From: Sternotherus odoratus
Lineage: Eukaryota > Chordata > Testudines > Kinosternidae
DNA length: 64,000 nt
Assembly (NCBI GenBank): GCA_032164245.1
Contig: JAVMKO010000001.1
Coordinates: forward strand, 287,067,041-287,131,040
Direction: 5' to 3'
This document shows positions 1 to 8,865 of this stretch, piece after piece. Made by a program: the position numbers and the translations under genes. The notes beneath the pieces were generated by a model. The model saw nothing but the letters and a program-made list of their open reading frames with translations, searched no databases and was not told where the DNA came from. Positions within the stretch are counted from its first letter, which is position 1. Every line of letters starts with the position of its first letter.

Positions 1-19
1 TCATGTCTGTAGCATTATT

Positions 20-148
20 CATAAGATCGGCCATACTGGGTCAGACCAAAGGTCCATCAAGCCTAATATCCTGTCCTGTGCCAGTGGTCAATGGCAGGTG
101 CCCCAAAGGGAATGAACAGACAGGTTATCATCAAGTGATCCATTCATC
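20..148 (-). mobile_element. CR1 LINE 3'-end fragment
   Basis: The stretch reads gatcggccatactgggtcag and continues with the segment usual in turtle CR1 copies. It is the reverse complement of the CR1 3' terminus that ends '...gacccagtatggccattcttatgtt'. The same terminus occurs in + orientation near 3490-3528 and 41300-41351, and at 44010-44037 it directly follows CR1 reverse transcriptase code, which links this 3' end to CR1. Only about 130 bp remain, so this is a strongly 5'-truncated dead copy. Confidence 0.8.
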
Positions 149-1464
149 ACAAATGTAACAGATAGGCATACAGTGCTAAGCACAGGTATTGCTTCATTCA
201 CTAACAAAATACAGACACCTATGGGGAACAGAAACTGAAGAGGAACACCAGATCTAATAACTGCAGGAGGAGGAAATTTAACAGGACAATTGGGTTAGCA
301 CTCCTACCCTAATAAAATGACATAGCTAGCATTAGGACTCTTTCATCAGTGCATCTCAGAGCACTTTACAAAGAGAGATAAGTATCATTATGCTCATTTT
401 ACAGATGGGGAAACTGAGGCATAGAGAGGATAGTGGCAGAAGAAACATGAATATAAGCCAAGTTTCCTTAGTCCCAGTCCAGTTCTCTATCTCCCAGGCC
501 AACTGCATGAAAGAAAGAAGTAATATACAGTTAGTCTCTGAGTGTTTCAAACCATAAACCAACTTCTACCTGCCAAAGGGAATGACACCACAAAATAATA
601 TTACCTTTCATGTCTCTAGCAACTTTCAAGCAATAAAGCATATTAAGAACTCAACATGTTTTGAAAACATTAATTAAATGATCATAAATACAATGATGAG
701 ACCTGTGTTTTCCCAGCAAAAACTTGTTTTTTGAAGGAATGAAATATGCTATAAACTTTCACTGCAGAGCAAAAATTTTCACCCCAGGTCTTGGCAACAG
801 CCAAAATATTTTTTTAACCAAATTAACAAACTGTTAGTTTTACGTGTCTGTGCATTTAGCAAATATGCTTTTTACATTTTTTAAACATGTATAACTCAAA
901 AACATTTTTGTTTTAAATCCGGAAAATGCCCAGATTGAATTCAGGGCATTTTCAAATTTGGAGAAATTACTAAACACTGAACTTCAAGCAGGCTGTATTC
1001 AGCAAATGTAGCTTCCCCTCGAGTTTTTTATTCCATATGATTACATTCTGCATACAGAAATTGCGCCTTGTGAATACGTCAAACAGTGTGTTTTCACAAA
1101 ACCAGCGGCAATCAACTCAAATGATGTAAATTCACCCTTTGACATAATTACTATAAATATGACAGAAGATATTTCCGGGATGCATTAAGATAATGACTGC
1201 CTAGGGAGATAGCAGTCCCCTATTTCTATGGAAGTCTACAGGAAAGCAACATTCAGTACAGGTTTCTGGACTTAATTCTTGCTACTCATTGGCAGATTTT
1301 TTTTTTAAGTGCCAAAGGGAAGATTTCCTGATCTGAGAGCCTCCATTGTACCTCTTGTACCTCAGACTTGATCATAAGTGATAACCAAGAGATTAGAAAC
1401 TGCAGGCCACACCCTCAGCTGGTGTAAACAAGAATAGTTCCATTGGAGGCGAATTACACCAACT
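149..1464. other. Non-coding, mostly unique AT-rich DNA
   Basis: No exon-like frame or recognised gene. Apart from the MIR-like piece at 350-440 the stretch is AT-rich with poly-A/poly-T runs. I see no terminal repeats or tandem structure. Confidence 0.6.
350..440 (-). mobile_element. MIR-like (CORE) SINE fragment
   Basis: The run 'cattttacagatggggaaac' followed by 'tgaggcatagagagg' is the reverse complement of the MIR core 'cctctctgtgcctcagtttc' plus 'catctgtaaaatg'. The preceding 'gagcactttacaaagag' fits the following part of the same element. This is an old, diverged copy; its ends cannot be placed exactly. Confidence 0.65.
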
Positions 1465-1729
1465 AGGGCCTGGTCTACACTAGGGGTATATACTGTGTGA
1501 ATAATGGTACACACTATGTGAATAACATAGCTGAAGTCGACGTACTTGGATCTACCTACCACGGTGTCCTCACTGCGGTAGGTTGACTGCTTATGCTCCC
1601 CCATCAGAGCTCTCCTCACTCTAGTGGAGTACTCGGGAGAGCGCTCAGTGTTCGATTTATCGTGTCTTCACTAGATGCGATAAACTGGATGGATCAATCA
1701 CTACGGAGATAAATATAGACATGCCTAGG
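1465..1729. mobile_element. MITE with gtctacact terminal repeats
   Basis: Starts agggcctggtctacact and ends atagacatgcct, a diverged terminal inverted repeat. Inside is 'gttcgatttatcgtgtctt' followed by 'agatgcgataaact', the decayed form of the hairpin seen intact in the copies at 15696-16278 and 53510-53805. No coding capacity. Probably a non-autonomous DNA transposon common in turtles; I cannot assign the superfamily. Confidence 0.7.
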
Positions 1730-1867
1730 ATATAGGGGGAAAAACCTACCAGGCTTCCCCTGCACTGAAGCAATAAACTAGTCACCTCCACAAAGATCAC
1801 CCAGAAAGAAAACAAAGCTTGTGCTAGTTGCTGTGCATTTGCAATAGGTTCAAACTACAGCATGGTA

Positions 1868-2098
1868 GTTTTAGATTAAATCTCAGGGAAAAACTTCCTA
1901 ACTGTAAGAACGGTAGGACAATGGAACAAATTGCCTAGGAAAGTCATGGAAGCTCCCTCACTGGAGGTTTTCAAAAGGAGGCTGGAAAGCCATCTGTCTT
2001 GAATGGTTTAGCCGCAACAAATCCTGCATCTTGGCAGGAGGTCAGACTAAGTGACCTTTGTGGTCTCTTGTAACCATAGGGCTCTATGATTCTGTGAT
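1868..2098 (+). mobile_element. CR1 LINE 3'-end fragment
   Basis: Contains the CR1 3' region phrases 'agattaaatctcagg', 'cttcctaactgtaagaac', 'tggaggttttcaaaaggagg' and the end 'gggctctatgattctgtgat'. The final short repeat (attctatgat-like) is the typical CR1 3' terminus, different from the '...ttcttatgttc' terminus of other copies here. 5'-truncated; no intact frame. Confidence 0.85.
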
Positions 2099-2329
2099 TT
2101 CAAGTATGACAGATATGGCGGTATTGGTGTTCACAGAAGTTAAATATTGATGTTACTTTCCAGCCTTTCCAAACCCCCAGTTTAAAAAAAGGATCTGTTC
2201 ACAGTGTTCTTCTTATGGACACTTGGCACACTGGAATTCAGCAATGAAATGGGGGGAGTGCATTATTGAGGCTCCTGGCATGGAAATAGAATGTGTCTTT
2301 ATCTCAGGTTCTGATGTGGCTCCTGTTGT

Positions 2330-2425
2330 TATAGTTTCTGAGTGCCTCACAGTGTTTAAAGTATTGATCCTTACAACAACCCTGTGATGGAGGGAAGTGC
2401 TATTGTCCCCATTATACAGATAGAG
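2330..2425 (-). mobile_element. MIR-like SINE fragment
   Basis: The text 'cttacaacaaccctgtgatg', 'gtccccattatacagat' and 'agagaactcatagac' follows the reverse complement of the 3' half of MIR ('atctgtaaaatggggata ... gttgttgtgagg'). Old copy just upstream of a CR1. Confidence 0.55.
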
Positions 2426-2479
2426 AACTCATAGACACCTGGATTTAGGGTCAGAGGGGACCATCGTGATTATCGTATC

Positions 2480-2846
2480 CAGTGGTTTTCATCCTTTTTT
2501 CATTTGTGGACCCCTAAAAAATTTGAATGGAGGGGCAGACCCCTACCATAGAAGTCTTAGACTGAAAACTGACTGAGCAGAATTCAGCTATAAATCCTGC
2601 ACCCGCTCATCATGACATTTGACGCAGCGTGAGAAAGGGCGTTAAACTGTGGGTTTCTCATGTAATAACAAAACGTCTGGGTTTTGACCTGTAGGTGGGA
2701 GTATTCACATATTTTTGATTGATTATGAAAAACAGAATGCCGTTTCTGGGATCAGAAACTTTATTTTCATAGTCACCTTTTGTGGCGCCCTTAGACATAG
2801 TCTGTGTGCTCACAGGAGTCCATGGACCGCCGGTTGAAAACCACTG
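2480..2846. mobile_element. hAT-type non-autonomous transposon
   Basis: Terminal inverted repeats cagtggttttca (left) and tgaaaaccactg (right) are perfect over 12 bases. Flanking 8-bp blocks atcgtatc (2472-2479) and atctagtc (2847-2854) match at 5 of 8 positions, consistent with an old hAT 8-bp target duplication. The insertion splits a CR1 whose sequence continues on both sides. 367 bp, no transposase code. Confidence 0.85.
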
Positions 2847-3365
2847 ATCTAGTCTGATTTCCTGCACAATGCAGGCCGCAGAACCTCACCCACCCTCTCC
2901 TGTAGTACATCTGTAACTTCTGGCTGACTTACTGAAGTCCTCAAATCTTGATTTAAAGACATCAAGTTACGGATAAGCCACCAATTACTGTAGTTAAAAC
3001 CAGCATGTTACCCATGCCGCAGACTGAAGAGGAAGGTAAAAAAAAGGGAGGTCTCTGCCAGTCTCACCTGGGAGAAAATTCCTTCTCACCCCAAATATGG
3101 CCATCAATTAGACAATGAGCATGTGGGCAAGACCCACCAGCCAGACACCAAGAAAGAATTCCCTATAGTAACTCAGACCATCTAGTGACCATCTTTGGCC
3201 ACTGAATATATTTGCTAATAGCAATTGTTGATGGGCCATATGTCATTTTAGGCAGTGTCATCTTACCATCCCCTCCACAAACTTACCGAGCTATGCTTTT
3301 TGCTCCCCTTGGAAGACTTTTCCAGAACTTCATTCCTCTGATGATTAGAAACCTTTGTCTAATTT

Positions 3366-3528
3366 CTGTTTGCCATGAGCTGGGAATGGGCGACAGAGGA
3401 TGGATCGCATGATGATTACCTCTTCTGCTCATTCCCTCTGGGACACCTGGCATTGTCCATTATTGGAAGACAGGATGCTGGGCTAGATGGACCTTTGGTC
3501 TGACCCAGTATGGCCATTCTTATGTTCC
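3366..3528 (+). mobile_element. CR1 3' end inserted in another CR1
   Basis: Contains 'ccctctgggacacctggcat', 'gggctagatggacctttggt' and the terminus 'gtatggccattcttatgttc'. It lies in + orientation inside the minus-strand CR1, which it interrupts. About 160 bp, heavily 5'-truncated. It must be younger than the host copy. Confidence 0.8.
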
Positions 3529-3816
3529 AGTATAAACTTGTTAATGGCCATTTAGTCTTGTGCTAACATTTGCCCTTAACTTAAACAATTATCTCCTTCC
3601 CTAGTGATTGAAAACAATCATATCTCCCCTTAGCCTCCTTTTTGTTTGGCTGCACATACCCTAACTCCTTAAGTCCTTACTGTCAGGTAGGTTCTCCATG
3701 CCTCTGATAATTCTCGTAACCCCTCTCTGCACCTGTTCCAGTTTGAATTCTTGAAACATGGGACATCAGAATGGCACCCAGTATTCCAGATGAGATCTCA
3801 CTGGTGCCTTGTATAA

Positions 3817-4405
3817 TCACAGTAATACTTTCCTCTCTCTACTGGAAATACCTTGCCTGATATGTTCTAGGACTGAATTAACCTTTTTCACAGCTTCATC
3901 ACATTGGCAGCTCATACTCATCCTGTGAGCAACCAGAAAGAAACCCAGATCTTTCTCCTCCTCCGTTGCTTCCAACTGATACATCCCCAGCTTAAAGCAA
4001 ATCTTGTTGTTGTTCCCTATGTGCATGGCCTTGCACTGTTAAATTTCATCCCATTTCTTTTACTCCAGTTTTCAAGTTCATCCAAATCTTTTTCTACAAT
4101 ATTCTGGTTTTCCTCTGTATTGGCAATACCTCCCAATGTTGTGTCATCCGCAAATGTTATTATCACGCTACCACTTTTTATGCCAAGGTCATTACCAAAA
4201 ATAATAAATAAAATCAATCCCAAGAATGAGCCTGCAGAAACTGAGAGTCCATCTTTCAGCGTGACCCATAATAGTCTCCCCTTTAACCAGTTCCTTACCC
4301 ACCTTTCAATTCTCATATTAATCCCCATCTTCTCCAAATTAACTAATACTTTCGCATGAGGAATTGTATCAGCTACTTTACTGAAATCCAGGTAGATTTC
4401 TCTGG
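3817..4405 (-). pseudogene. CR1 ORF2 reverse transcriptase fragment (dead)
   Basis: The minus strand encodes pieces of the palm domain of a CR1-type reverse transcriptase, which would copy the element's RNA at a nicked target. Near 4400-4360 the translation gives EIYLDFSKVADT, the motif A region. The frame 4337-4017 then reads SAGSFLGLILFIIFGNDLG and ITFADDTTLGG, where the catalytic FADD box (motif C) is intact. The frame breaks near 4020 and continues in another frame (4026-3817: KDLGFFLV..., SCQCDEAVKKVNSVL, RQGISSRERKVLL). There is no upstream start in this orientation because the 5' part is inverted at 4408. Not functional. Confidence 0.8.
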
Positions 4406-4407
4406 GT

Positions 4408-4885
4408 AAGGATAAAAGGGGTAAAAAACAAGAGTGGCTGGGGTGTACTATTGACCACCTAACCAGGAAGAAGAGGGGGATGAGGCTTTTATTGAATTGA
4501 CAAAATCATCCAAAGCACAGGACTTGGTGGTTATGGGGAACTTCAACTTCCCAGACATCTGCTGGGAAAATAATACTGCACGGCACATATTATCCAGCAA
4601 GTTTTGGAATGAATTGGACAGGGTTTTTTTTAATTTCAGAAGGTGAAGAAAGCAACTAGGGGAGAGACTGTTCTGGATTTGATTTTGACAAGCAGGGAGG
4701 AACTGGTTGAGAACTTGAAAGTGGAGGGCAGCTTGGATGAAAGTGATCATAAAATTATAGAGTTCATGATTCCAAGGAAGGGTAGGAGAGAAAACTGCAA
4801 AATAAAGACAATGGATTTCAAGAAGCCAGACTTTAGCAAAATTGCCAGTAGTAGTTATTTCACTGAAAATATTAAAGAGCTCTTG
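4408..4885 (+). pseudogene. CR1 ORF2 endonuclease fragment, inverted
   Basis: The + strand carries the C-terminal half of a CR1 apurinic-type endonuclease, the enzyme that nicks the target site. Visible are the equivalent of [14 protein letters not shown], then [15 protein letters not shown] (family motif: GDFN, here GNFN), and in the frame 4643-4912 [13 protein letters not shown] and [14 protein letters not shown]. The SDH box is the catalytic C-terminal motif of this endonuclease fold. The frame is broken by a 't' run near 4625-4635. It lies head to head with the RT fragment at 3817-4405, so the two probably come from one insertion with a 5' inversion. The Asp of GDFN has changed to Asn. 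Confidence 0.8.
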
Positions 4886-4896
4886 TCCATACCTGA

Positions 4897-5025
4897 AGCA
4901 CAGAGGGACTAAGTGACTTTCCCAGGGTCATATAGGAAGTCTGTGGCACAGCATGGAATTGAAACTTGGTCTTCCAATCCTTGGCTATGAGTCTATGATC
5001 ATAACCACTGTGTCATTCATCTTCT
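4897..5025 (-). mobile_element. MIR-like tRNA-type SINE
   Basis: Reads gcacagagggactaagtgac, then ttcccagggtcatataggaa, then a decayed tRNA-type head (tggaattgaaacttggtctt) up to 'ataaccactgtgtcatt'. This is the reverse complement of MIR: head with B-box remnant followed by 'gtgacct.gggcaagtcactta'. The conserved order supports the call. Confidence 0.75.
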
Positions 5026-7556
5026 GTGTGAACACTGAGCTGAAGTTGTAAGAGGAGAAACATGCGTAGTAAAAATGGACTTTAACCGAAACCCAGAAGC
5101 TGGACATCCCTGAACTTTTGGAAAGTTTCGACCTGGATCCACACTTCCTGGATATCTTCTAGCTATATGAGGGACTGAAGCAAACCCCTATATCAAGACA
5201 CATTTTAACTTTAGGAAACGTTGTTTCTGAATCCAAATCCAAATTGTGTGGTTTAGTCTCCTATTTAATAAGCAGTAGTAGGACACAGTTAGTGAATATT
5301 AAAAGAATTATCAGGTGGAAAAAATGTGATCACTGATAACTCAATGCGATTAAACATTTATTTGTTAAAATATATCATAAAAATTTGTATTAGAGTTGGT
5401 TAGAAATTTTCCAATGGAACATTTTTTGACAGAAAATAGCCATTCATTGACATATTTTTTTTGGTGGTGGTGGTGGGAATATTGTGATTTCTGATGGATA
5501 TCTTCCTGTTTCCCTGCCAGCAAACTCACCTGGCTCCTCAGAAGACTTCTTAGTGGGTTCCCTGGTAACCCAGGCTTCCAAGCTCCCAGCTCCTTGCCAA
5601 TTTGGGCTCCAGAGCAGCCTACCTGGTGGACTGATGTGGAGCTGGAAACCTGAAAGCTCTGGAGGTCCTTAGATCGTGGTGCCCTATCTCTTCCTGTCAC
5701 ATCCCCCCCTTACTAGTAATAGAATCTATCCACACACACACACCCATTACAGTACAATTGTTGCCACAGAGGAGTTTGGGCTGACGGCAGAGCTGGGGTC
5801 AGAACTGGGGATGGGAGAGGAGCTGGGTCTAGCAGCAGAGCTGGTCTGGGGGGCGGAGAGAGTGGGGAGAGGAGCTGGGGCTGCGGCTGAGGGTGGAGCG
5901 GGGGCAGAGTGGAGCTGTGGGGGCAGAGTAAGGGGCTGGGGGCAGAGAGGGGCTGCATGGCACTCCCTTTCCAACCCCTGTGGAGGGTGGCCTGGGCCCT
6001 GCCGTGCTTCCCCCAGAAACATTCCTCCATCCCGCCCTAGGGGGATAAGTCCCATAGTTCAGGGACCACTTCCCTAAGGCTTTCAGGTCCCCCCCATTCC
6101 TTGGTAGACACGGGCTTCCTGATTCCCTTGATCCAGGCCAACCTCCCCAGCAGTCTGTCTCAGAGTCATGGCTTCCAGGCCTATTTGCCTACCTGTTTGG
6201 CTGCCAGGGCTCTAGGCAACTTGGAGCGCCTCAGAAATCTTTCCGAAAGGTTTAAAGGAAATATTTCAGCTTTTTTTTCAAAGTGACATTTCCAAGTGCC
6301 TCTTCTATGGGAAATATCCAGAGCTCACATTCTTTGTTCCATGGCAAAATGTTGTTTTTTTTTTTAATTTTAGAATTTCCCGCAGATAGGAATTCCAGTT
6401 TCCATCCAACCCTAATCTGTATTCATATTTACCAAGAGCATAACTCTATTCTCCTTTTACATACTGAAGCAAGCTTGAGTGAATGTAGATACATCTCTAG
6501 ATCCCTGGTAGGGAATCTACTCTTCAGCTTCTTCATAAGCTCTGACCATAGTGTGACTTGAGTTAGTCTTGTCTGAAACAACTTTCAAGAGAGCCTTGTA
6601 TGGGTGTAAAATAACTCAGGTCCACCCTTCATCACAAGTCCTTGGTCAGATCTCTGTAGAATGCCTGGAAGGTTATATAGACCTCAGTTTGTATTATAAC
6701 TCTCTGTTCAATCAAAAATGTTCATGTTCTCTGAGTTAACATTTCCCATGCAAAAGCTTTCAAAATGTTTGTCTTGCAGAAATTTTACATTTGTTACGAT
6801 TCTGAATGGAAAGTAATTTGGATATGTTGAAATATCCTGTGAAAGAAAAAAATAATTTTTTTGATCTCACTCCAGTACTTTTCTGTTAAAGTCCTTCCAC
6901 TCTGGAGCTTATTACACCCGTATTGGCCTGAGAGAGCTGAAAAGTGTTGGCTTTCCAGGCCACCATTGTAAGGCCTATTAATTTTCTCAGGCTTCCCCTG
7001 AAGGGGAAGATTGTACATGGGTGACTGTGTTGAGGAGGTAGATAATGGTTGAGGAGAAGATAATGGTTTGGCATTTGAAAAGATTTATTATTTATTATTT
7101 GTATCACAGTATTCTTTAGAGCTCTCCATTAGACTATAATATTAGGAGTGGTGCAAACATTAGGAAGACATGGACGATGCCCCAAGGATACTACAGTCTA
7201 AGGTCCTGATCCTATAGTTGGGTTCAAACAGGTGGACCACAGAGCCCATGAGGAGCTTATGGACTTCAATGGGCCTCCACTTGGGTGCCCTCGCAGGAAT
7301 ATAATCACCAGATCAAGGACTAAAACAGCATTCAGTAGCCCCAAGGTGAAGGAAGAGGAATATGCATAGTGTGGCTATTGGCAGATCATGAAGATTTTAA
7401 TTTAATTCAAAACTGACTTGTGTCCTAAGCTTTAGAGAAGTACATTCTCACAATCCCACAACTGGATCTGCAGGTTCCCATACAGAGTTCCCCTGAAATC
7501 AAAGAGGCTTCCTGTGGGTGTAATCTGATAGCAACACCAGGGCTTTAGCTGGCCAG
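5026..7556. other. Old diverged repeats and unique sequence, no gene
   Basis: No gene found. Around 5390-5470 and 6240-6430 are T/A-rich stretches of the 'ttttccaatggaacattttttgac' type. They look like two halves of one ancient repeat separated by a GC-richer insert (about 5480-6235). Within that insert 5760-5990 is a G-rich repetition of 'gagctgggg' and 'gcagag' words, which keeps several frames open on both strands without coding. 7200-7320 has a diverged 'cttcaatgggcctcc' repeat. 6430-7190 shows nothing recognisable. Confidence 0.45.
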
Positions 7557-7650
7557 CTCCTTAGAGCAGGGACTGCATCTGTGCATGTTTTTTAACAGTG
7601 CCTGGCATTTTGGCCATGCTGACCATGGCCACTGGGAACTATATTTATAT
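7557..7650 (+). mobile_element. Ancient SINE-like fragment (gggcagggac type)
   Basis: The words 'ctccttagagcagggactgc' and 'cagtgcctggcat' match an old amniote repeat recalled as 'agctccttagggcagggact ... acagtgcctagcac'. The other two pieces in this window are at 50632-50775 and 52880-52950. Short and diverged. Confidence 0.4.
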
Positions 7651-7829
7651 TAAGGTGCAAGACCCCCAGCTGGTATAAATTAGAACCTCTCCAATAAACT
7701 CAATAACAGTGAATAGCATTTTAGTCAGTGGAGCCATGCTGATCTACCCCAATGAGGGATTTGGCCCTAAATTTTAAAAACAAACAGCATGTTGTTTTTT
7801 ATTTAAACGAATACATCACTGTATTTAAC

Positions 7830-7990
7830 TGGTTATCAGAACCCTGTGCGGTAAGTAGGTAAATATTATTACTCCATGTTTGTGTGGGGGTGGGGGGAGG
7901 CTGAGGCAGAATGAAACTCTCCCAAGGCCGGAGTGGGAGACTCTGTCAGGGAGTTCCTGATTTTCCAGATTTGCACCATCCAATAGTTTG
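7830..7990 (-). mobile_element. Probable MIR-like SINE fragment
   Basis: Order of words: 'aaccctgtgcggtaagtagg', 'aatattattactccat', a G-run, 'gaggctgaggcagaatgaaa', 'ctcccaaggccggagtggga'. This parallels reverse MIR ('accctatgaggtaggta', 'tattatccccattt', 'actgaggcacagag', 'ttgcccaaggtcaca'). Weakly conserved. Confidence 0.45.
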
Positions 7991-8689
7991 AGCTTCTTAA
8001 TGGCTACAATTATTGCAACCCTTTGTGTCGGTCAGAGTGTAGGAGGGTGTTGTGTAGTCTGATCCAAAGCAAGCCAGTCAACGAATGGGAAAGACTCCCA
8101 GTAACGTCGGTATGTTTTGGATTGGGGCATTAGAAATGCTGTTGGCTCTAACATGCCACACAGATTATTACTAACAAAGCTCTCAGCTCTGTTGCCGTCT
8201 TCACACATGCTGTTTTACTTCTCCTTGCCCAACATGTCATTCGCGATTCAGAATAGATTTTGGATCTAAGCATTTCTTTCTAAATAAGCTCTACTAATAG
8301 CAAGTGCTACACTAACTGCAACCACTTTTAACAAGAAATGTGTACTTGGCCTTTTTCTAGTAGAATTTTCTAATGATATGGCCTCCCACTTATTCCTTTC
8401 ATGTTTCCTTCTGCTTTCCAGTGAGAGAGAGTAGCAATGGTTTTATACCACTACTTAGTGTTTAGCTCTAGCACATTCCCACCCAAGATCATCTATTGGT
8501 GAGCTACAGTGCATGGCAGAGTGAATTCTGTTTATTTTGATTCTAAGGAGCTATTCAGATAATAACTTTGCACTAGTTGCAAACAGTTCTGATGACCAGC
8601 ATTGGTGCCTGGCCTAGGAACTCACAATTCTATCCAAGAATATCTTAGATGCTTATATGGACCAAATTGCCATTCAACAGCCTTTGAAG

Positions 8690-8865
8690 GCAGCGAAAGT
8701 ACTATTATCTCCATTTTACAGATTGGAAACTAAGTCATGGTGACTAAAAGTTTTGACTAACATTGCATAGGACATCTGTAGTGTCCAATCAGGGAATTCA
8801 ACTCATGTTTCTCAAGTCCCAGGCTGGTACCCTAGTCAACAGATCACCTCTACCCTCTACCTATA
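8690..8865 (-). mobile_element. MIR-like SINE
   Basis: 'ctattatctccattttacag' followed by 'attggaaactaagtcatggt', then 'cagggaattcaactcatgtt' and 'ctcaagtcccaggctggtac' and 'cctagtcaacagatcacctc'. This is reverse MIR from the core to the tRNA-like head ('gggattcgaaccc', 'cctagccactagaccac'). Confidence 0.6.

Larger units (their letters stand above)
2437..4405 (-). mobile_element. CR1 LINE, RT to 3' end, with two insertions
   Basis: Read on the minus strand, this is a CR1 copy running from the reverse transcriptase (4405 down to about 3800) through its 3' untranslated region to an end near 2437. Two younger elements interrupt it: a hAT-type transposon (2480-2846) and a small CR1 3' end in + orientation (3366-3528). 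On both sides of each insertion the CR1 text resumes in register, for example 'gtctaatttc' before and 'aaacttgttaatggcc' after the second. At 4408 the orientation flips: the endonuclease part of a CR1 follows on the + strand, as expected for a 5' inversion. No intact frame. Confidence 0.8.

Noticed and set aside
1037..1052. Shared 16-mer atgattacattctgca at 1037-1052 and 25638-25653
   Set aside because: A single 16-base match between two sites is expected about this often by chance in 64 kb; flanks do not align.
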